Source of the DNA: Candidatus Woesearchaeota archaeon
Lineage (GTDB): Archaea; Nanobdellota; Nanobdellia; SCGC-AAA011-G17; GW2011-AR20
Assembly: GCA_018302465.1 (NCBI GenBank)
Contig: JAGVZQ010000016.1
Coordinates: 1 to 44,163 of the forward strand
Length of the DNA: 44,163 bases
Direction of reading: 5' to 3'
This document shows positions 20,677 to 29,555 of this stretch, piece after piece (position 1 is the stretch's first letter; every line of letters starts with the position of its first letter). The notes beneath the pieces are model-generated. The model had not been told where the DNA came from, did not search any database, and saw nothing but the letters and a program-made list of their open reading frames with translations. The position numbers and the translations under genes are program-made.

Positions 20677-22051
20677 GCAATCTCCATTTTCTAACATCTT
20701 TGTTTAACCCATACAGTTTATATCTTTCCTTAAAATTGCCTTTTTTATTTCTTGAAACTACATGTTTACCAGTTACTATTTGCATTCTCTCTAAAATTCT
20801 TAATTTAGTATAAAATGCAGTTGTTTTATCAAATTCTTTTACTTTATTTGTTTCAATACTTCTATTTTTTTGTAAATAAGATACTAAGTCATTGAAGCTA
20901 ACTGATACTCTGTTGTATTTATCGTAGGTCTCATAAAGTATTTTTTTTGCTTCTTCTGCACTCTTAACTCTTAAACTGAACCCATTGAAGAAGTCTTTAA
21001 TTCTGAACCATTTTTTAGTATAAGGTATTATGAAATTTATTAAATCTTTATTATTTTTGTCTAAACTTATTTCGTAGCCCCCTTCCCTTTTAGAGATTAC
21101 ACTTTTAATATTTGAAAGCTTCATTATCTCGTGAATATCTTCAATAAGATCTTTACTTTTTAAGGTTATAGCGACATTGCCAGCGTATGCAACACTTCCA
21201 TCAAAGGTAATTACTCCTCTAGCAAAAGATTGTCTCGATTCTAGATTACCTCTTCTAATAATTTGTGGCTCTTTTATTGTTTCGGTCTTTCTTCCATACT
21301 TTAACCCCCATAATCTAAAATACCTAATAAAAACTTTGTTGTATATTCTTAGAGACCATGCTCCTTTTTTCTTCTGAATTTTTCCTTTAATTTCAAACAT
21401 TTTTTCTATGCTTTTTGCGATAGATTCTACTGCTATTTTGTCAGAGTCGACCAGTTCAAATAAATATGTTAGAGAATATGTGATATTGAATCTTTTCTTA
21501 ATCTTTTCTAATTGAGCAAGAGAAATCTTGGAAGTTCTTATGAAAAATTTACCTCCATCTTCTTGTATTTTTAAATTTAGACTAATCATTTTTATTATAC
21601 TATTTAAAATATCTTCTTCTTCACTGTATATTCTAACTAAGACGGTGATATTTCCATCTGCAGCATAAGCCCCAATAATCTCGGATATATCTGGCCCTAC
21701 TTTTTTAACCGCTTTAACTTTTTCTTGTCTAGATGTAAAAACATGCACTACATTTCTCTTAAAATATTCTTTATGTTTTGACTTTATATCGGAGTACTCT
21801 AATAAATTGTTCAATATTTGGATGGGTATTTTATCTTCTTTACTCCATATGCTCCTATTCGGAGGACCAATGCTACAGTTAAGGTTTTTTGCAATTTTTT
21901 CAATTATTTCCGTTTTTTTGATATTTTTCTTTTCAATTATTTCTCTTAAGATTTCATTAATCTTATTTCTAAATCCCTTTCCTGATATCCAAATCCAGGT
22001 ATTTGGGGAGCTATCTTCTTTTTCAGAACTTAGTTTTAATAGATTTATCAT
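20648..22051 (-). CDS. Free-standing LAGLIDADG homing endonuclease-like protein
   Basis: This 467-aa protein has two LAGLIDADG-type helices, EIIGAYAADG (residues 124-133) and SFARGVITFDGSV (275-287). Their acidic ends (Asp 132 and Asp 284) would hold the catalytic metals. The N-terminal 90 residues form an HTH-like region (EILREIIEKKNIKKTEIIEKIA); the C-terminal 90 residues look like a second DNA-binding part. A two-motif monomer would cut a long asymmetric site. No intein splice junctions or intron borders are seen, so it is not embedded in a host gene. Alternatively it may be a domesticated DNA-binding regulator. Confidence 0.8.
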   Translation of the reverse strand: MINLLKLSSEKEDSSPNTWIWISGKGFRNKINEILREIIEKKNIKKTEIIEKIAKNLNCSIGPPNRSIWSKEDKIPIQILNNLLEYSDIKSKHKEYFKRNVVHVFTSRQEKVKAVKKVGPDISEIIGAYAADGNITVLVRIYSEEEDILNSIIKMISLNLKIQEDGGKFFIRTSKISLAQLEKIKKRFNITYSLTYLFELVDSDKIAVESIAKSIEKMFEIKGKIQKKKGAWSLRIYNKVFIRYFRLWGLKYGRKTETIKEPQIIRRGNLESRQSFARGVITFDGSVAYAGNVAITLKSKDLIEDIHEIMKLSNIKSVISKREGGYEISLDKNNKDLINFIIPYTKKWFRIKDFFNGFSLRVKSAEEAKKILYETYDKYNRVSVSFNDLVSYLQKNRSIETNKVKEFDKTTAFYTKLRILERMQIVTGKHVVSRNKKGNFKERYKLYGLNKDVRKWRLPSYRIYEDT

Positions 22052-22118
22052 TAATCTTTAACTATTTCCATATATTTAAATATTTCCATGCCATAGAGTG
22101 TTAAATTCTAAATGATAA

Positions 22119-22250
22119 TTACATGGCTTTCAGGAAAAGAAGACTAAAACAGCCTTAGATAATAAAAAGAGGCTTTTAGAGCAGGAAGGGATAGAGTTTA
22201 GAGGAAATTCAGTAGTTAATTTTAAAAAGGTATTCTATAAATCGAGATAA
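22119..22250 (+). pseudogene. Start-less ORF remnant in the spacer before the AAA ATPase
   Basis: The 250-nt spacer 22052-22301 holds an open frame without a start codon: GFQEKKTKTALDNKKRLLEQ, then EGIEFRGNSVVNFKKVFYKSR, then TAA. It looks like the tail of a lost small gene; I do not recognise the family. The remainder of the spacer holds promoters for both flanks, including GGTTTATATATTTT (about 22251-22264) for the ATPase. Confidence 0.35.
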
Positions 22251-22301
22251 GGTTTATATATTTTTTAGATTTTTATCTTAAAAAGACGTGTTTTTTGGAA
22301 A

Positions 22302-23285
22302 ATGGCAAGAACTAAAAAATCTTTGGAAAGAGAAGTTGTAACGCTTAGAAAGCAGGTCAGGCTTCTTAATGATAAATTCAGGACCAGATTTGACTTTTTA
22401 TTAGATGAGATGAGGGAATTAGGGTATAGAAATAAGCTTAGCCCAGAGAAAAATGAAGCTAATTACAGCAATTTGGTCTCTGTTATTGAGCCAAAAAAAG
22501 AGTTTTCTGATCTGGTATTAAAAAAAGATGTTGAGAAGCAGGTGAGAATGGCTGTAAAACAGATCAAGAACTATAATAAAATGGTTAAGGGATATGGGTT
22601 AAAGAGAATTTTAAAATCAAATTCAATTGCTCTTAATTTTATAGGACAGCCGGGGACTGGAAAAACATTAACTGCTGAAGTAATTGCAAGAACAATAGGC
22701 AAGAAATTATTTGTTGCAAGGTATTCTGATTTAGTTGACAGCTATATCGGAGAGACAAGCAAGAACATAACAAAAGTGTTTGAATATGCAAAAAAGAAGA
22801 ATGCAATATTATTCTTTGATGAAGCAGACTCTATTGCATCTAACAGGACTACAGTGATGAATGCAACTGATTCTGAAAATAATTTAACAAGAAATGTTTT
22901 ATTAAAAGAATTAGAGAATTTTGATGGTGTTGTGATATTTGCCACTAATTTAGCTGAAAATATTGACAAGGCATTTGAAAGAAGGATTCATATGCATATC
23001 ATGTTCAATGTTCCTGATGATCATGAAAGAGAAAATATATGGAAGACTTTGTGCAGAGGATTAAAAATAGAGAGAGATGTGGATTACAGAGTGTTAGGAA
23101 GGAGATATAATTTTTCCGGAGGCAATATAAGAAATGCTATATTAAATGCTGCAAGAATTGCCTTGAATGAAAATAAGAAAAAAATTTCAATGGATGATTT
23201 TGTTAAAGGAAGCGAGCTAGTTGAGAAAGGCAGCTTGTTTATGAATGGAACAAATTATAATAAAGAATTAAGATATATTGGCTAA
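22302..23285 (+). CDS. AAA-family ATPase with N-terminal coiled coil
   Basis: This 327-aa protein has a coiled coil (residues 3-40) followed by one AAA module. Walker A GQPGTGKT is at 115-122 and Walker B AILFFDEADSI at 168-178. The sensor-1 Asn is in IFATNLAEN (216), with an Arg pair FERRIH (227-228). The sensor-2/lid region FSGGNIRNAILNAA is typical of the proteasome-ATPase/Cdc48/Vps4 group. It lacks the OB domain of proteasome-activating nucleotidase and the double ring of Cdc48. It probably forms a hexameric remodelling ring. It converges on the DHH gene with an 18-nt overlap. Confidence 0.85.
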   Translation: MARTKKSLEREVVTLRKQVRLLNDKFRTRFDFLLDEMRELGYRNKLSPEKNEANYSNLVSVIEPKKEFSDLVLKKDVEKQVRMAVKQIKNYNKMVKGYGLKRILKSNSIALNFIGQPGTGKTLTAEVIARTIGKKLFVARYSDLVDSYIGETSKNITKVFEYAKKKNAILFFDEADSIASNRTTVMNATDSENNLTRNVLLKELENFDGVVIFATNLAENIDKAFERRIHMHIMFNVPDDHERENIWKTLCRGLKIERDVDYRVLGRRYNFSGGNIRNAILNAARIALNENKKKISMDDFVKGSELVEKGSLFMNGTNYNKELRYIG

Positions 23286-24311
23286 AGTTTCTTCTAGTTT
23301 GCTTTTAATTCTTTTGGTTACTTCTTCTTGAGGTTCAGTCATCCACTCATTTGGAATAAACCCTCCAGACCCTAACTCTCTTCCACCACCACCAAAGGCT
23401 CTTCCAAAGCGAGACATATCTACCTCTCCTGTTCCTCTAGAGAAGGTTATACTTCCATTACTATAAACACATGCATAAATTGGAAAATCCGGATGAACTT
23501 CTTTTAAGACTTCTACACCATCTTTCATGTATAATATTCTGTCTGCAAATCCTATAACTGCAACTGTAATTCCTATAGGAACTTGTATTCCTACGATTTG
23601 TGCGCTTCTTTTAGTTTCTTCTTTTGCATATATTGCTCTTACTGTGTACTCTTCTGCTGAATCTAAAAATGGTTGAGGCCACCAGAGTTCTTCTGATTCA
23701 AAAAGTTTATTTCCTGATTGTAATGGTACATCCTCCGGAAACTGTTTAAACCATTGAATCATGTCTAATGGACTTAAGTTAGTTACTCCATTATTTGCAC
23801 CTCTTAATGCTACTTCTAATTGCTTTGTGTAATCAGTTAAACTTTTGTAAACAGAGTCATCTCCAAAATCACTAGCATTTGCTATATAAGATAGCATTTC
23901 AGAAACATTGTCTCTCATTCCAAAAAACCAATATAATATTTGAGTTGTACATTTTTTGCTTAAGTCATCCCAATCTCGGGGGACAACAACTCTTCTTGCG
24001 AATTGATATACTTCACTTTCTCTTGGCCAGCCTTTATGATGATCATAAATTTCTAAATCCCCTTGGGAAGCAATTCTCTTAAATTCTCCTAATGCTTCCG
24101 GAGTTTCCAGTACTGGACCATAACCAAAATCAAAAAATCTTACTATTTCTCCTTGTTCTGGTGTTGCTTGTCTTAATGCAGCTATAGGGTCTCTATAAGT
24201 AATATCAATATGTACTGTTTCTATTCCCCTTCTAGCGTTAGACCTTCCTAAAACTGCTTGAGAGGAAATACCATCTACATCAATAAAATGGCCGATTGAA
24301 TAACTTTTCAT
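23268..24311 (-). CDS. DHH-family phosphoesterase
   Basis: This 347-aa protein has the DHH order of motifs: FIDVDGISS (Asp 11 and 13), FFDFG (Asp 61), IYDHHKG (residues 89-94) and a C-terminal DHHA1-like RAFGGGGRELGSGGF. In the last, Arg replaces the usual His of GGGGH. DHH enzymes are manganese-dependent phosphoesterases acting on short RNAs, cyclic dinucleotides or single-stranded DNA. The size fits nanoRNase/oligoribonuclease-type members rather than RecJ. The exact substrate is unknown. Confidence 0.8.
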   Translation of the reverse strand: MKSYSIGHFIDVDGISSQAVLGRSNARRGIETVHIDITYRDPIAALRQATPEQGEIVRFFDFGYGPVLETPEALGEFKRIASQGDLEIYDHHKGWPRESEVYQFARRVVVPRDWDDLSKKCTTQILYWFFGMRDNVSEMLSYIANASDFGDDSVYKSLTDYTKQLEVALRGANNGVTNLSPLDMIQWFKQFPEDVPLQSGNKLFESEELWWPQPFLDSAEEYTVRAIYAKEETKRSAQIVGIQVPIGITVAVIGFADRILYMKDGVEVLKEVHPDFPIYACVYSNGSITFSRGTGEVDMSRFGRAFGGGGRELGSGGFIPNEWMTEPQEEVTKRIKSKLEETLANIS

Positions 24312-24341
24312 GATAATATAGATAAAGAAAAATTTAAAAGG

Positions 24342-25352
24342 CTATAGTATCAATGCATATTGTTCAGATAATTCGAAATATTCTCTAGCTTCTTTTACTG
24401 CTTCTTGTCTTTCTTCTTCTGAGATATTTTTATCTTCTGATTTGAAGCAAGCTATTTCTCCCCTGATAGAAGCTCTAAAACATTTGTAGAAATTGAGTAA
24501 ATGTTTAATTTCCCTGTCTTGTGTTTCTTTTATATACTCTTCAATAAAATGATTTGATAGTTCTTGTTGGTTATGGAAATCAAGGTCCATTGCTAAAAAT
24601 GCAACCTCTGCTGCCGTGTCTGAGCATGGAAACTTCATATTAAACACTATTCTGTCAAAAATGTGGACATCATCAGCAAGGCAGATGTTAGCAGAATGAA
24701 AATCCCCATGATTATATCTTATTCTTCCTTCTTCAGCCCTTCTATTAAATACTTCTTTGTTTTCTTCTAGAAATTTATTTATTTTATCTTTTATTAAATT
24801 AAATTGGAAACTATTAACTGTTAAGTCAACAAAACTTTCAGTGCTTGTAAATATTTCTTCCCATAATTCTTTAATGGCTTCAAAGGAGCCATACTGTTTT
24901 ATTTCTTCTGAGTTTGGTGTCTGTTCATGGAAGTTTGCTATTTTTTTTGCAACTTTTGCTAAATCCTCTTTTGTTACTTTATTTTTTTTCAGTAAATTTG
25001 ATAAAATCCCTTCTTGAGGGAATTCTTTCATCTTTAATGCATATTCTATTACTTCCCCATTTCCTGCTAATTTTACTTCTCCTTTATTTTCTGTTATAGG
25101 GAGAACTTCTTTATATAAACCAGGACATAGAATGCTGTTTAATTCTAATTCTTTATACAAAATTTCTTTTCTTTTTTCTAAAGAAGAATAATCTAAGAAT
25201 CCTAAGTTTAATGGTTTATTTATTTTGTAGGCATGACTGCCTGTTAAAAATATACAAGACACTGCTGTATGTATAACATCTACACTTTTTACTTCTTCAG
25301 GATATGCCTCTTTATTAGATAGAGCTGTAACAACCTTCTTTACATGATCCAT
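24342..25352 (-). CDS. Aminoglycoside phosphotransferase-like kinase (COG2187-like)
   Basis: This 336-aa protein has an APH/choline-kinase fold. HTAVSCIFLTGSHAYKINKPLN provides the N-lobe Lys. NHGDFHSANIC (about residues 214-224) is the catalytic loop HGDxHxxN, and IFDRIVFN (231-238) contains the metal-binding Asp. The opening matches the COG2187 type; bacterial members often add a P-loop kinase domain, which is absent here. The real substrate is unknown; drug resistance should not be assumed. It follows pheT after 24 nt and could be the last gene of that operon. Confidence 0.8.
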   Translation of the reverse strand: MDHVKKVVTALSNKEAYPEEVKSVDVIHTAVSCIFLTGSHAYKINKPLNLGFLDYSSLEKRKEILYKELELNSILCPGLYKEVLPITENKGEVKLAGNGEVIEYALKMKEFPQEGILSNLLKKNKVTKEDLAKVAKKIANFHEQTPNSEEIKQYGSFEAIKELWEEIFTSTESFVDLTVNSFQFNLIKDKINKFLEENKEVFNRRAEEGRIRYNHGDFHSANICLADDVHIFDRIVFNMKFPCSDTAAEVAFLAMDLDFHNQQELSNHFIEEYIKETQDREIKHLLNFYKCFRASIRGEIACFKSEDKNISEEERQEAVKEAREYFELSEQYALIL

Positions 25353-25376
25353 ATCTCTTAGATAAGTTAAAGTTTT

Positions 25377-27011
25377 TTAAGCATTATTGTGCTCAATTAA
25401 CATATTAATATTTAACTCCAAAACAGAAGCAGGCATTTCTAAGTTCCAGTTTATTAAGACTTCAGGGTTAAGTTCGCCTAACATGCCGATTTTTTTATTA
25501 TTGACTATGATTTCTCCAGCTCTTCCTTCAATGAACCATGGATAGGATAATTCTTCTATTTCATAAGGGATGTCAAGAGAACTCATTAATACATCTAATA
25601 CTTGTTTTATTTTTGTGAAATTAACATCTTTTTCAGATTTTACTATACATAAACTTTCATGTTCCTTAATATTTTCATCAAAGACAGTGCCCATTTCAAA
25701 AATATTCTGAGGATATTCATATCTTTTGTTCCTGCTTAAGATTTCAAGCAGATTAGGCAGTAAGAAATTTCTTAAGGTGTCATAATCTGCATTAACCGCA
25801 CTCTCAACCATTGTTAGTTTGTTTTTAGTTCTCATTTTTTCATTTAAAGTAGTTTTGTTTGATAAGTGGAAAGAAGAGCATTCTATTAATTCTAAGCCAA
25901 TCAAAGCTTCAGCTATTTTTCTTTTGAATTTTGTTAAATAGGATTCTTCGCCTATTGTAGAAACATTTGGTATTTCTTCTTTAAAGTTTTCATAGCCATA
26001 AGCTATTGCTATGTCTTCTATCAAATCTATTTCATGAAGAATATCAGACCTGTAAGCAGGGATTTTTACTTTTTTATTTCTGTATTCATGACCCATTCTT
26101 TCTAATAATTCTTTTATTTCCGATTCTTTCAGATTTAAACCAAGCATTTTATTTACATAGTCTAAGTTTAATTCCATCTCTTCAGGCGTTAAATTAGGTG
26201 TCGTTTCTGTATTTTTTTCATATTCCAAATTTAGAGAATAAATTTCTCCATTCATGTCTGCTAAAGCTGTAACTATAATGTTAAGGCATTTATTTAAGAT
26301 ATTAAAATCAAATCCAGAGCATTCAATGAAGACTTCTGTTGTTTCATCTGTAATCCTTCCAACAGTTTCTGAGTTTATAATTGGGGGCATACTTAGAATG
26401 TTTTTATTAGCATCTATGAATAATGGATATTTATCATTTTTATTTAATAAATGAGCATATTCTTTGCCTGTAGGATGCTTTTCCAAGATTTCTTTTCCAT
26501 TCATTTCTTCTAGAGATTCTAGAGGAATGAATTTTATTTCTTCGGGAGGAAGAGCTATGAATCTTACAGGGAATTTTATTTTCTCTAGAGGATAGATGCC
26601 AATTGCAGCTTTTCTTCTATTTCTTCCGAAACCTATATGCAATTTCTCCTGAATCTGGATTATACTTTTTATATTTTCTTCATCAAATTTTAAATTTTTA
26701 ACAATTGCACAGGCTGTAAAAGGCCTTACTTCTCTTACAGAGTTTTCTATAATCACTTTATCATTTGATTTTTTTACTTTGTAATCTCTTAAACCTGGTT
26801 TTATACCAATAAAAGAAGATAAGGCTCTTGAGAAACCTTGTTCTGAAAGCATGTCGGGCCTATTAGGAAAAATTTCTACTATTATTTCATCATCTGTTAT
26901 GTCATCTAAGTCTGTTCCTAACATTGAAACTCTATCTTTTAATTTAGCTAAATCTAGCTTCTTTCCTACTAAATTCTCTACTTCTTTTCTGTTTAGGTTT
27001 ACGGTTGGCAT
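25377..27011 (-). CDS. pheT: Phenylalanyl-tRNA synthetase beta subunit, archaeal type
   Basis: This 544-aa protein follows archaeal PheT length and order. It opens MPTVNLNRKEVENLVGKKLD, has IVEIFPNRPDMLSEQGFSRAL, the B3/B4 editing region in the first half, and the later helix-rich catalytic-like core with ILHEIDLIEDIAIAYGYENF and NIFEMGTVF. With PheS it forms the alpha2-beta2 enzyme that charges tRNA-Phe, and the beta subunit clears Tyr-tRNA-Phe. It is the fourth gene of a minus-strand operon starting with pheS. Confidence 0.93.
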   Translation of the reverse strand: MPTVNLNRKEVENLVGKKLDLAKLKDRVSMLGTDLDDITDDEIIVEIFPNRPDMLSEQGFSRALSSFIGIKPGLRDYKVKKSNDKVIIENSVREVRPFTACAIVKNLKFDEENIKSIIQIQEKLHIGFGRNRRKAAIGIYPLEKIKFPVRFIALPPEEIKFIPLESLEEMNGKEILEKHPTGKEYAHLLNKNDKYPLFIDANKNILSMPPIINSETVGRITDETTEVFIECSGFDFNILNKCLNIIVTALADMNGEIYSLNLEYEKNTETTPNLTPEEMELNLDYVNKMLGLNLKESEIKELLERMGHEYRNKKVKIPAYRSDILHEIDLIEDIAIAYGYENFKEEIPNVSTIGEESYLTKFKRKIAEALIGLELIECSSFHLSNKTTLNEKMRTKNKLTMVESAVNADYDTLRNFLLPNLLEILSRNKRYEYPQNIFEMGTVFDENIKEHESLCIVKSEKDVNFTKIKQVLDVLMSSLDIPYEIEELSYPWFIEGRAGEIIVNNKKIGMLGELNPEVLINWNLEMPASVLELNINMLIEHNNA

Positions 27012-27026
27012 TTTATTTTTTCTTTA

Positions 27027-27167
27027 TCACCTTTTTAATTTTCTGGAATTATGTATGATATTGTTTACATCAGATTCTTTTATCTTTGATTTCTCTGCTT
27101 CTTTTTTTAATGGTTTAGTTATTTGGGCAAAAGTTCCCATAGAATGGATTAAATATACTTTTTTCAT
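27027..27167 (-). CDS. Small hypothetical protein between pheS and pheT, 46 aa
   Basis: ATG at 27167 overlaps the stop of the DUF1599-like gene (ATGA) and opens MKKVYLIHSMGTFAQITKPL, ending NIIHNSRKLKR. The coupled start makes it more believable than a chance ORF; a longer reading from 27227 would lie mostly inside the upstream gene. I recognise no family. It ends 15 nt before pheT. Confidence 0.5.
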   Translation of the reverse strand: MKKVYLIHSMGTFAQITKPLKKEAEKSKIKESDVNNIIHNSRKLKR

Positions 27168-27424
27168 TTCCACTTTTTTCTCCTTACCATTAATCCAATT
27201 ATACCATAACCAATTATATCTTTCCAAGTATCTTCAATAGTTTCTTCTGGAGGATTTATGTTTTTTTCTAATAAATTTTTTAATCTTATAATTTTGTCAT
27301 TTAATCTAAACATAATTCCCTCTTCTCCCATTTGGTCTATGTTTCCATCTCCGTACATTTCATTTTTCTTTTCTAACAAAATCCTTGTTTCATCTAATAT
27401 CTTTTGCATTTCTTTAAAATTCAT
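27164..27424 (-). CDS. DUF1599-like protein (nucleotide-modification-associated type)
   Basis: This 86-aa protein has LLEKKNEMYGDGN near residues 17-29, then MFRLNDKIIRLKNLL and ETIEDTWKDIIGYGIIGLM. These blocks (K-N-x-x-YG, then KI-RL, then EDT-x-x-DI-x-Y) match the DUF1599/Nmad-type family, all-helical proteins related to MazG-like nucleotide enzymes and common in phages. It lies 12 nt after pheS and is coupled to a 46-aa ORF. Its presence inside a synthetase operon is unexpected. Confidence 0.68.
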   Translation of the reverse strand: MNFKEMQKILDETRILLEKKNEMYGDGNIDQMGEEGIMFRLNDKIIRLKNLLEKNINPPEETIEDTWKDIIGYGIIGLMVRRKKWK

Positions 27425-27436
27425 TTTTTATACCCC

Positions 27437-29089
27437 CTATTTTAGCCATACTTTCATCTCTCTTAACACTTTTAGATCGTTTTTATAAAGTTCCCTAATG
27501 TCATTAATTTTGTAATAATCCATTATTATTCTATCAAATCCGGGACCCCATGCAAGAACAGGAATATCTTCTCCTAGTAATGGAATAACAACTTCTGGTC
27601 TGAAAATCCCTGCTCCTCCTAGTTCAATCCATTTTTTATGGATAGGATGATAAACATCCATTTCACAAGAAATTTCGGTGTATGGAAAATAGGCGGGGCG
27701 AAACCTAATTTCTGGAAATCCCATCTTTTTAAAGAATTCTTTCAGATATCCAAGTAAATGCCTGAAGTTTGCATTTGGATCTATAACAATGCCTTCTGTC
27801 TGGTTGAATTCAAAGCCATGAGACCAGTCAACAGTTTCATTTCTGAAATTTTTACCAATTGCAAAGAATTTAGCAGGCAAATCTGTTTTTTTTAGTTCAG
27901 ATAAAGTTAAAGCAGATAATACAGTAGTATGAGTTCTCATTACTAATTTTTTAGCAGTTTCTTCATCCCAGGAATACTGCCAGCCCTTGCTTTTTTCATA
28001 GCCAAGTTCATGCATATCTTTTACTTTATCTTTGAAAAATTTTGGAAGTTCTCCTTTCTCGTTTAGGAAAATACTATCCTGCAAATCACGAGCAGGATGA
28101 TCCTGAGGTTGAAAAAGAGCATCAAAGTTCCAGAATGATGTATTTATTATAGGGCCAGACATTTCTTTAAAACCGAGATCAGTCCAGACTCTTCTTGCAT
28201 AATCTATGGCCTGGTTAACAAAATGCCTTCTCCCATTATATATTCTTGGAACGTTTATTTTGATATCATATCTTCTGAATTTTTTCCCTGCAAAAGATTT
28301 TTCTCTCAACATTTCAGGAGTTAATGATTCAAGCAAATTAATTTTTAGATTTTCTTTTAATAATTCCTTACCTAGAGATGTTAATGAAACTTCTCTTTCT
28401 TTTTCTATGTCTTCTTTTATTATTTCTTTTCTGGATTTTAATTCAGTTATTATTCCCCAGTCTAAATCTTTTAAAGGAGATGGTAATGATTTAAGAAATT
28501 CTTCTTTTTTTCTTATTGAAGAATCTTCTTTTAATTTTTTAATTTCTTTTCCAATCTCAATTAAATTTTTTCTTTTTAATATTCCTAAAGAAACAGTTAA
28601 CTCATTTTTGTCAAGATTAGCAATGTCCATTATTTCCTGCATTGTTCTTGGTTTATCTAATGCAGAGAGAAATCTTTTTTCTGGAAGGCCTTTCTTTAAA
28701 TATAATTCTCCGTTTTTATCCAGTTTAACAACTTCTCTTGTTATTTTTTTTATTTTTATAATTTCTTTATTTGAAAGCCACTGCAATGACCTCATAACTT
28801 CAATCTCTTTTAATCCTGTTTCTTTTACTAATGAAGATAGTTTAGTATGTTTAGATAATAATGGAAGGACTTTTCTTTCTAAAGGCGTTAAAGATTCAAT
28901 TAATTTAGAATGTTTTGAAGAAGGTTCTCTTATTCCAGTTAAGAATTCTTTCTTTATTTCTTCTATGTTTTTAGGTAATTCTTTCCCTAAGTATTTTGAT
29001 TTTTTTAAGTATTTGTTTCCTTCTCTTACTGTATGGAATAAATACCAGTACTCTTTACCCTTTATTTTGACCTTTTTCACATAAGGCAT
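27437..29089 (-). CDS. pheS: Phenylalanyl-tRNA synthetase alpha subunit, archaeal type
   Basis: This 550-aa protein has an N-terminal winged-helix series (residues 60-250). The class II catalytic core follows: INVPRIYNGRRHFVNQAIDY, motif 2 region FRNETVDWSHGFEFNQTEG, and motif 3 in ILVAWGPGFDR-type sequence (PVLAWGPGFDRIIMDYY). The first 40 residues form an extra start (KIKGKEYWYLFHTVREGNKY) that resembles a short domain often found in archaeal DNA-binding or transposon proteins. The promoter carries repeated GTTAATTACCAC motifs (29097-29183). Confidence 0.93.
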   Translation of the reverse strand: MPYVKKVKIKGKEYWYLFHTVREGNKYLKKSKYLGKELPKNIEEIKKEFLTGIREPSSKHSKLIESLTPLERKVLPLLSKHTKLSSLVKETGLKEIEVMRSLQWLSNKEIIKIKKITREVVKLDKNGELYLKKGLPEKRFLSALDKPRTMQEIMDIANLDKNELTVSLGILKRKNLIEIGKEIKKLKEDSSIRKKEEFLKSLPSPLKDLDWGIITELKSRKEIIKEDIEKEREVSLTSLGKELLKENLKINLLESLTPEMLREKSFAGKKFRRYDIKINVPRIYNGRRHFVNQAIDYARRVWTDLGFKEMSGPIINTSFWNFDALFQPQDHPARDLQDSIFLNEKGELPKFFKDKVKDMHELGYEKSKGWQYSWDEETAKKLVMRTHTTVLSALTLSELKKTDLPAKFFAIGKNFRNETVDWSHGFEFNQTEGIVIDPNANFRHLLGYLKEFFKKMGFPEIRFRPAYFPYTEISCEMDVYHPIHKKWIELGGAGIFRPEVVIPLLGEDIPVLAWGPGFDRIIMDYYKINDIRELYKNDLKVLREMKVWLK

Positions 29090-29096
29090 GGAAATT

Positions 29097-29183
29097 GTTA
29101 ATTACCACATATTTATAAATGTTTCTATTATTACCACATATGTTAATTACCACTTTTAAGAATTATTGATAGTTAATTACCAC
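29097..29183. promoter_or_regulatory. Four-copy GTTAATTACCAC motif array at the pheS promoter
   Basis: GTTAATTACCAC occurs exactly at 29097-29108, 29142-29153 and 29172-29183, and with three changes (TATTATTACCAC) at 29126-29137. Reading toward pheS the motif is GTGGTAATTAAC. One copy lies between the TATA-like element (about 29109-29121) and the ATG at 29089; the others lie behind it. The last copy also encodes the end of the upstream gene. This looks like an operator array for a repressor. Confidence 0.65.
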
Positions 29184-29523
29184 TATCTTGGGTTTCCTTA
29201 CAGGTTCTTGATCTTGTGGTTTGGTTTATTAATCTGATTGCTCTATCTAAGAAATCTGTAGATTCTGTTAACTTTTTTGGTATGTAGTGTCTTTCAGTAG
29301 ATTCTCTAAGGTTTCTTACCACTTCTACAAGCAATTGAAGGTTAAATTCTGGGCTTTCTAGAAGTCTATATGCTCCACCAATATTAATCCTTTCCTGGGG
29401 TCTCAACCCTGTTATTCCTTTGGATTCTTCAACTAATTGTCTTAGGTCTCTGAGGCATGGTTCATATTGTGCTGCAAGCCTGTCTATTGTTTCTTGAAAT
29501 CTTTGACTGTTTCTGTATCTCAT
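29173..29523 (-). CDS. Hypothetical protein, 116 aa
   Basis: This is an Arg-rich, helical, soluble protein: RNSQRFQETIDRLAAQYEP, LRDLRQLVEESKGITGLRP, then LLVEVVRNLRESTERHYIP. No family is recognised. Its final codons, DSGN and stop, fall inside the pheS promoter motif array, so its 3' end is shared with a regulatory site. It starts 32 nt after the end of the broken TrmB frame. Confidence 0.55.
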   Translation of the reverse strand: MRYRNSQRFQETIDRLAAQYEPCLRDLRQLVEESKGITGLRPQERINIGGAYRLLESPEFNLQLLVEVVRNLRESTERHYIPKKLTESTDFLDRAIRLINQTTRSRTCKETQDSGN

Positions 29524-29555
29524 TATTTAAACTCCATGCTTTTCATTTAAAAGAG

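Noticed and set aside
23268-24311. RecJ-type nuclease
   Set aside because: The protein is too short and lacks RecJ-specific spacing; only the general DHH/DHHA1 pattern is supported.
24342-25352. Antibiotic resistance aminoglycoside kinase
   Set aside because: The fold is shared by many small-molecule kinases and the gene follows pheT; nothing points to a drug as substrate.
29097-29183. Possible mini CRISPR array
   Set aside because: The repeat is only 12 bp, spacing is irregular (about 29, 16 and 30 bp) and one copy is part of a coding end; no cas genes are near. Operator array fits better.
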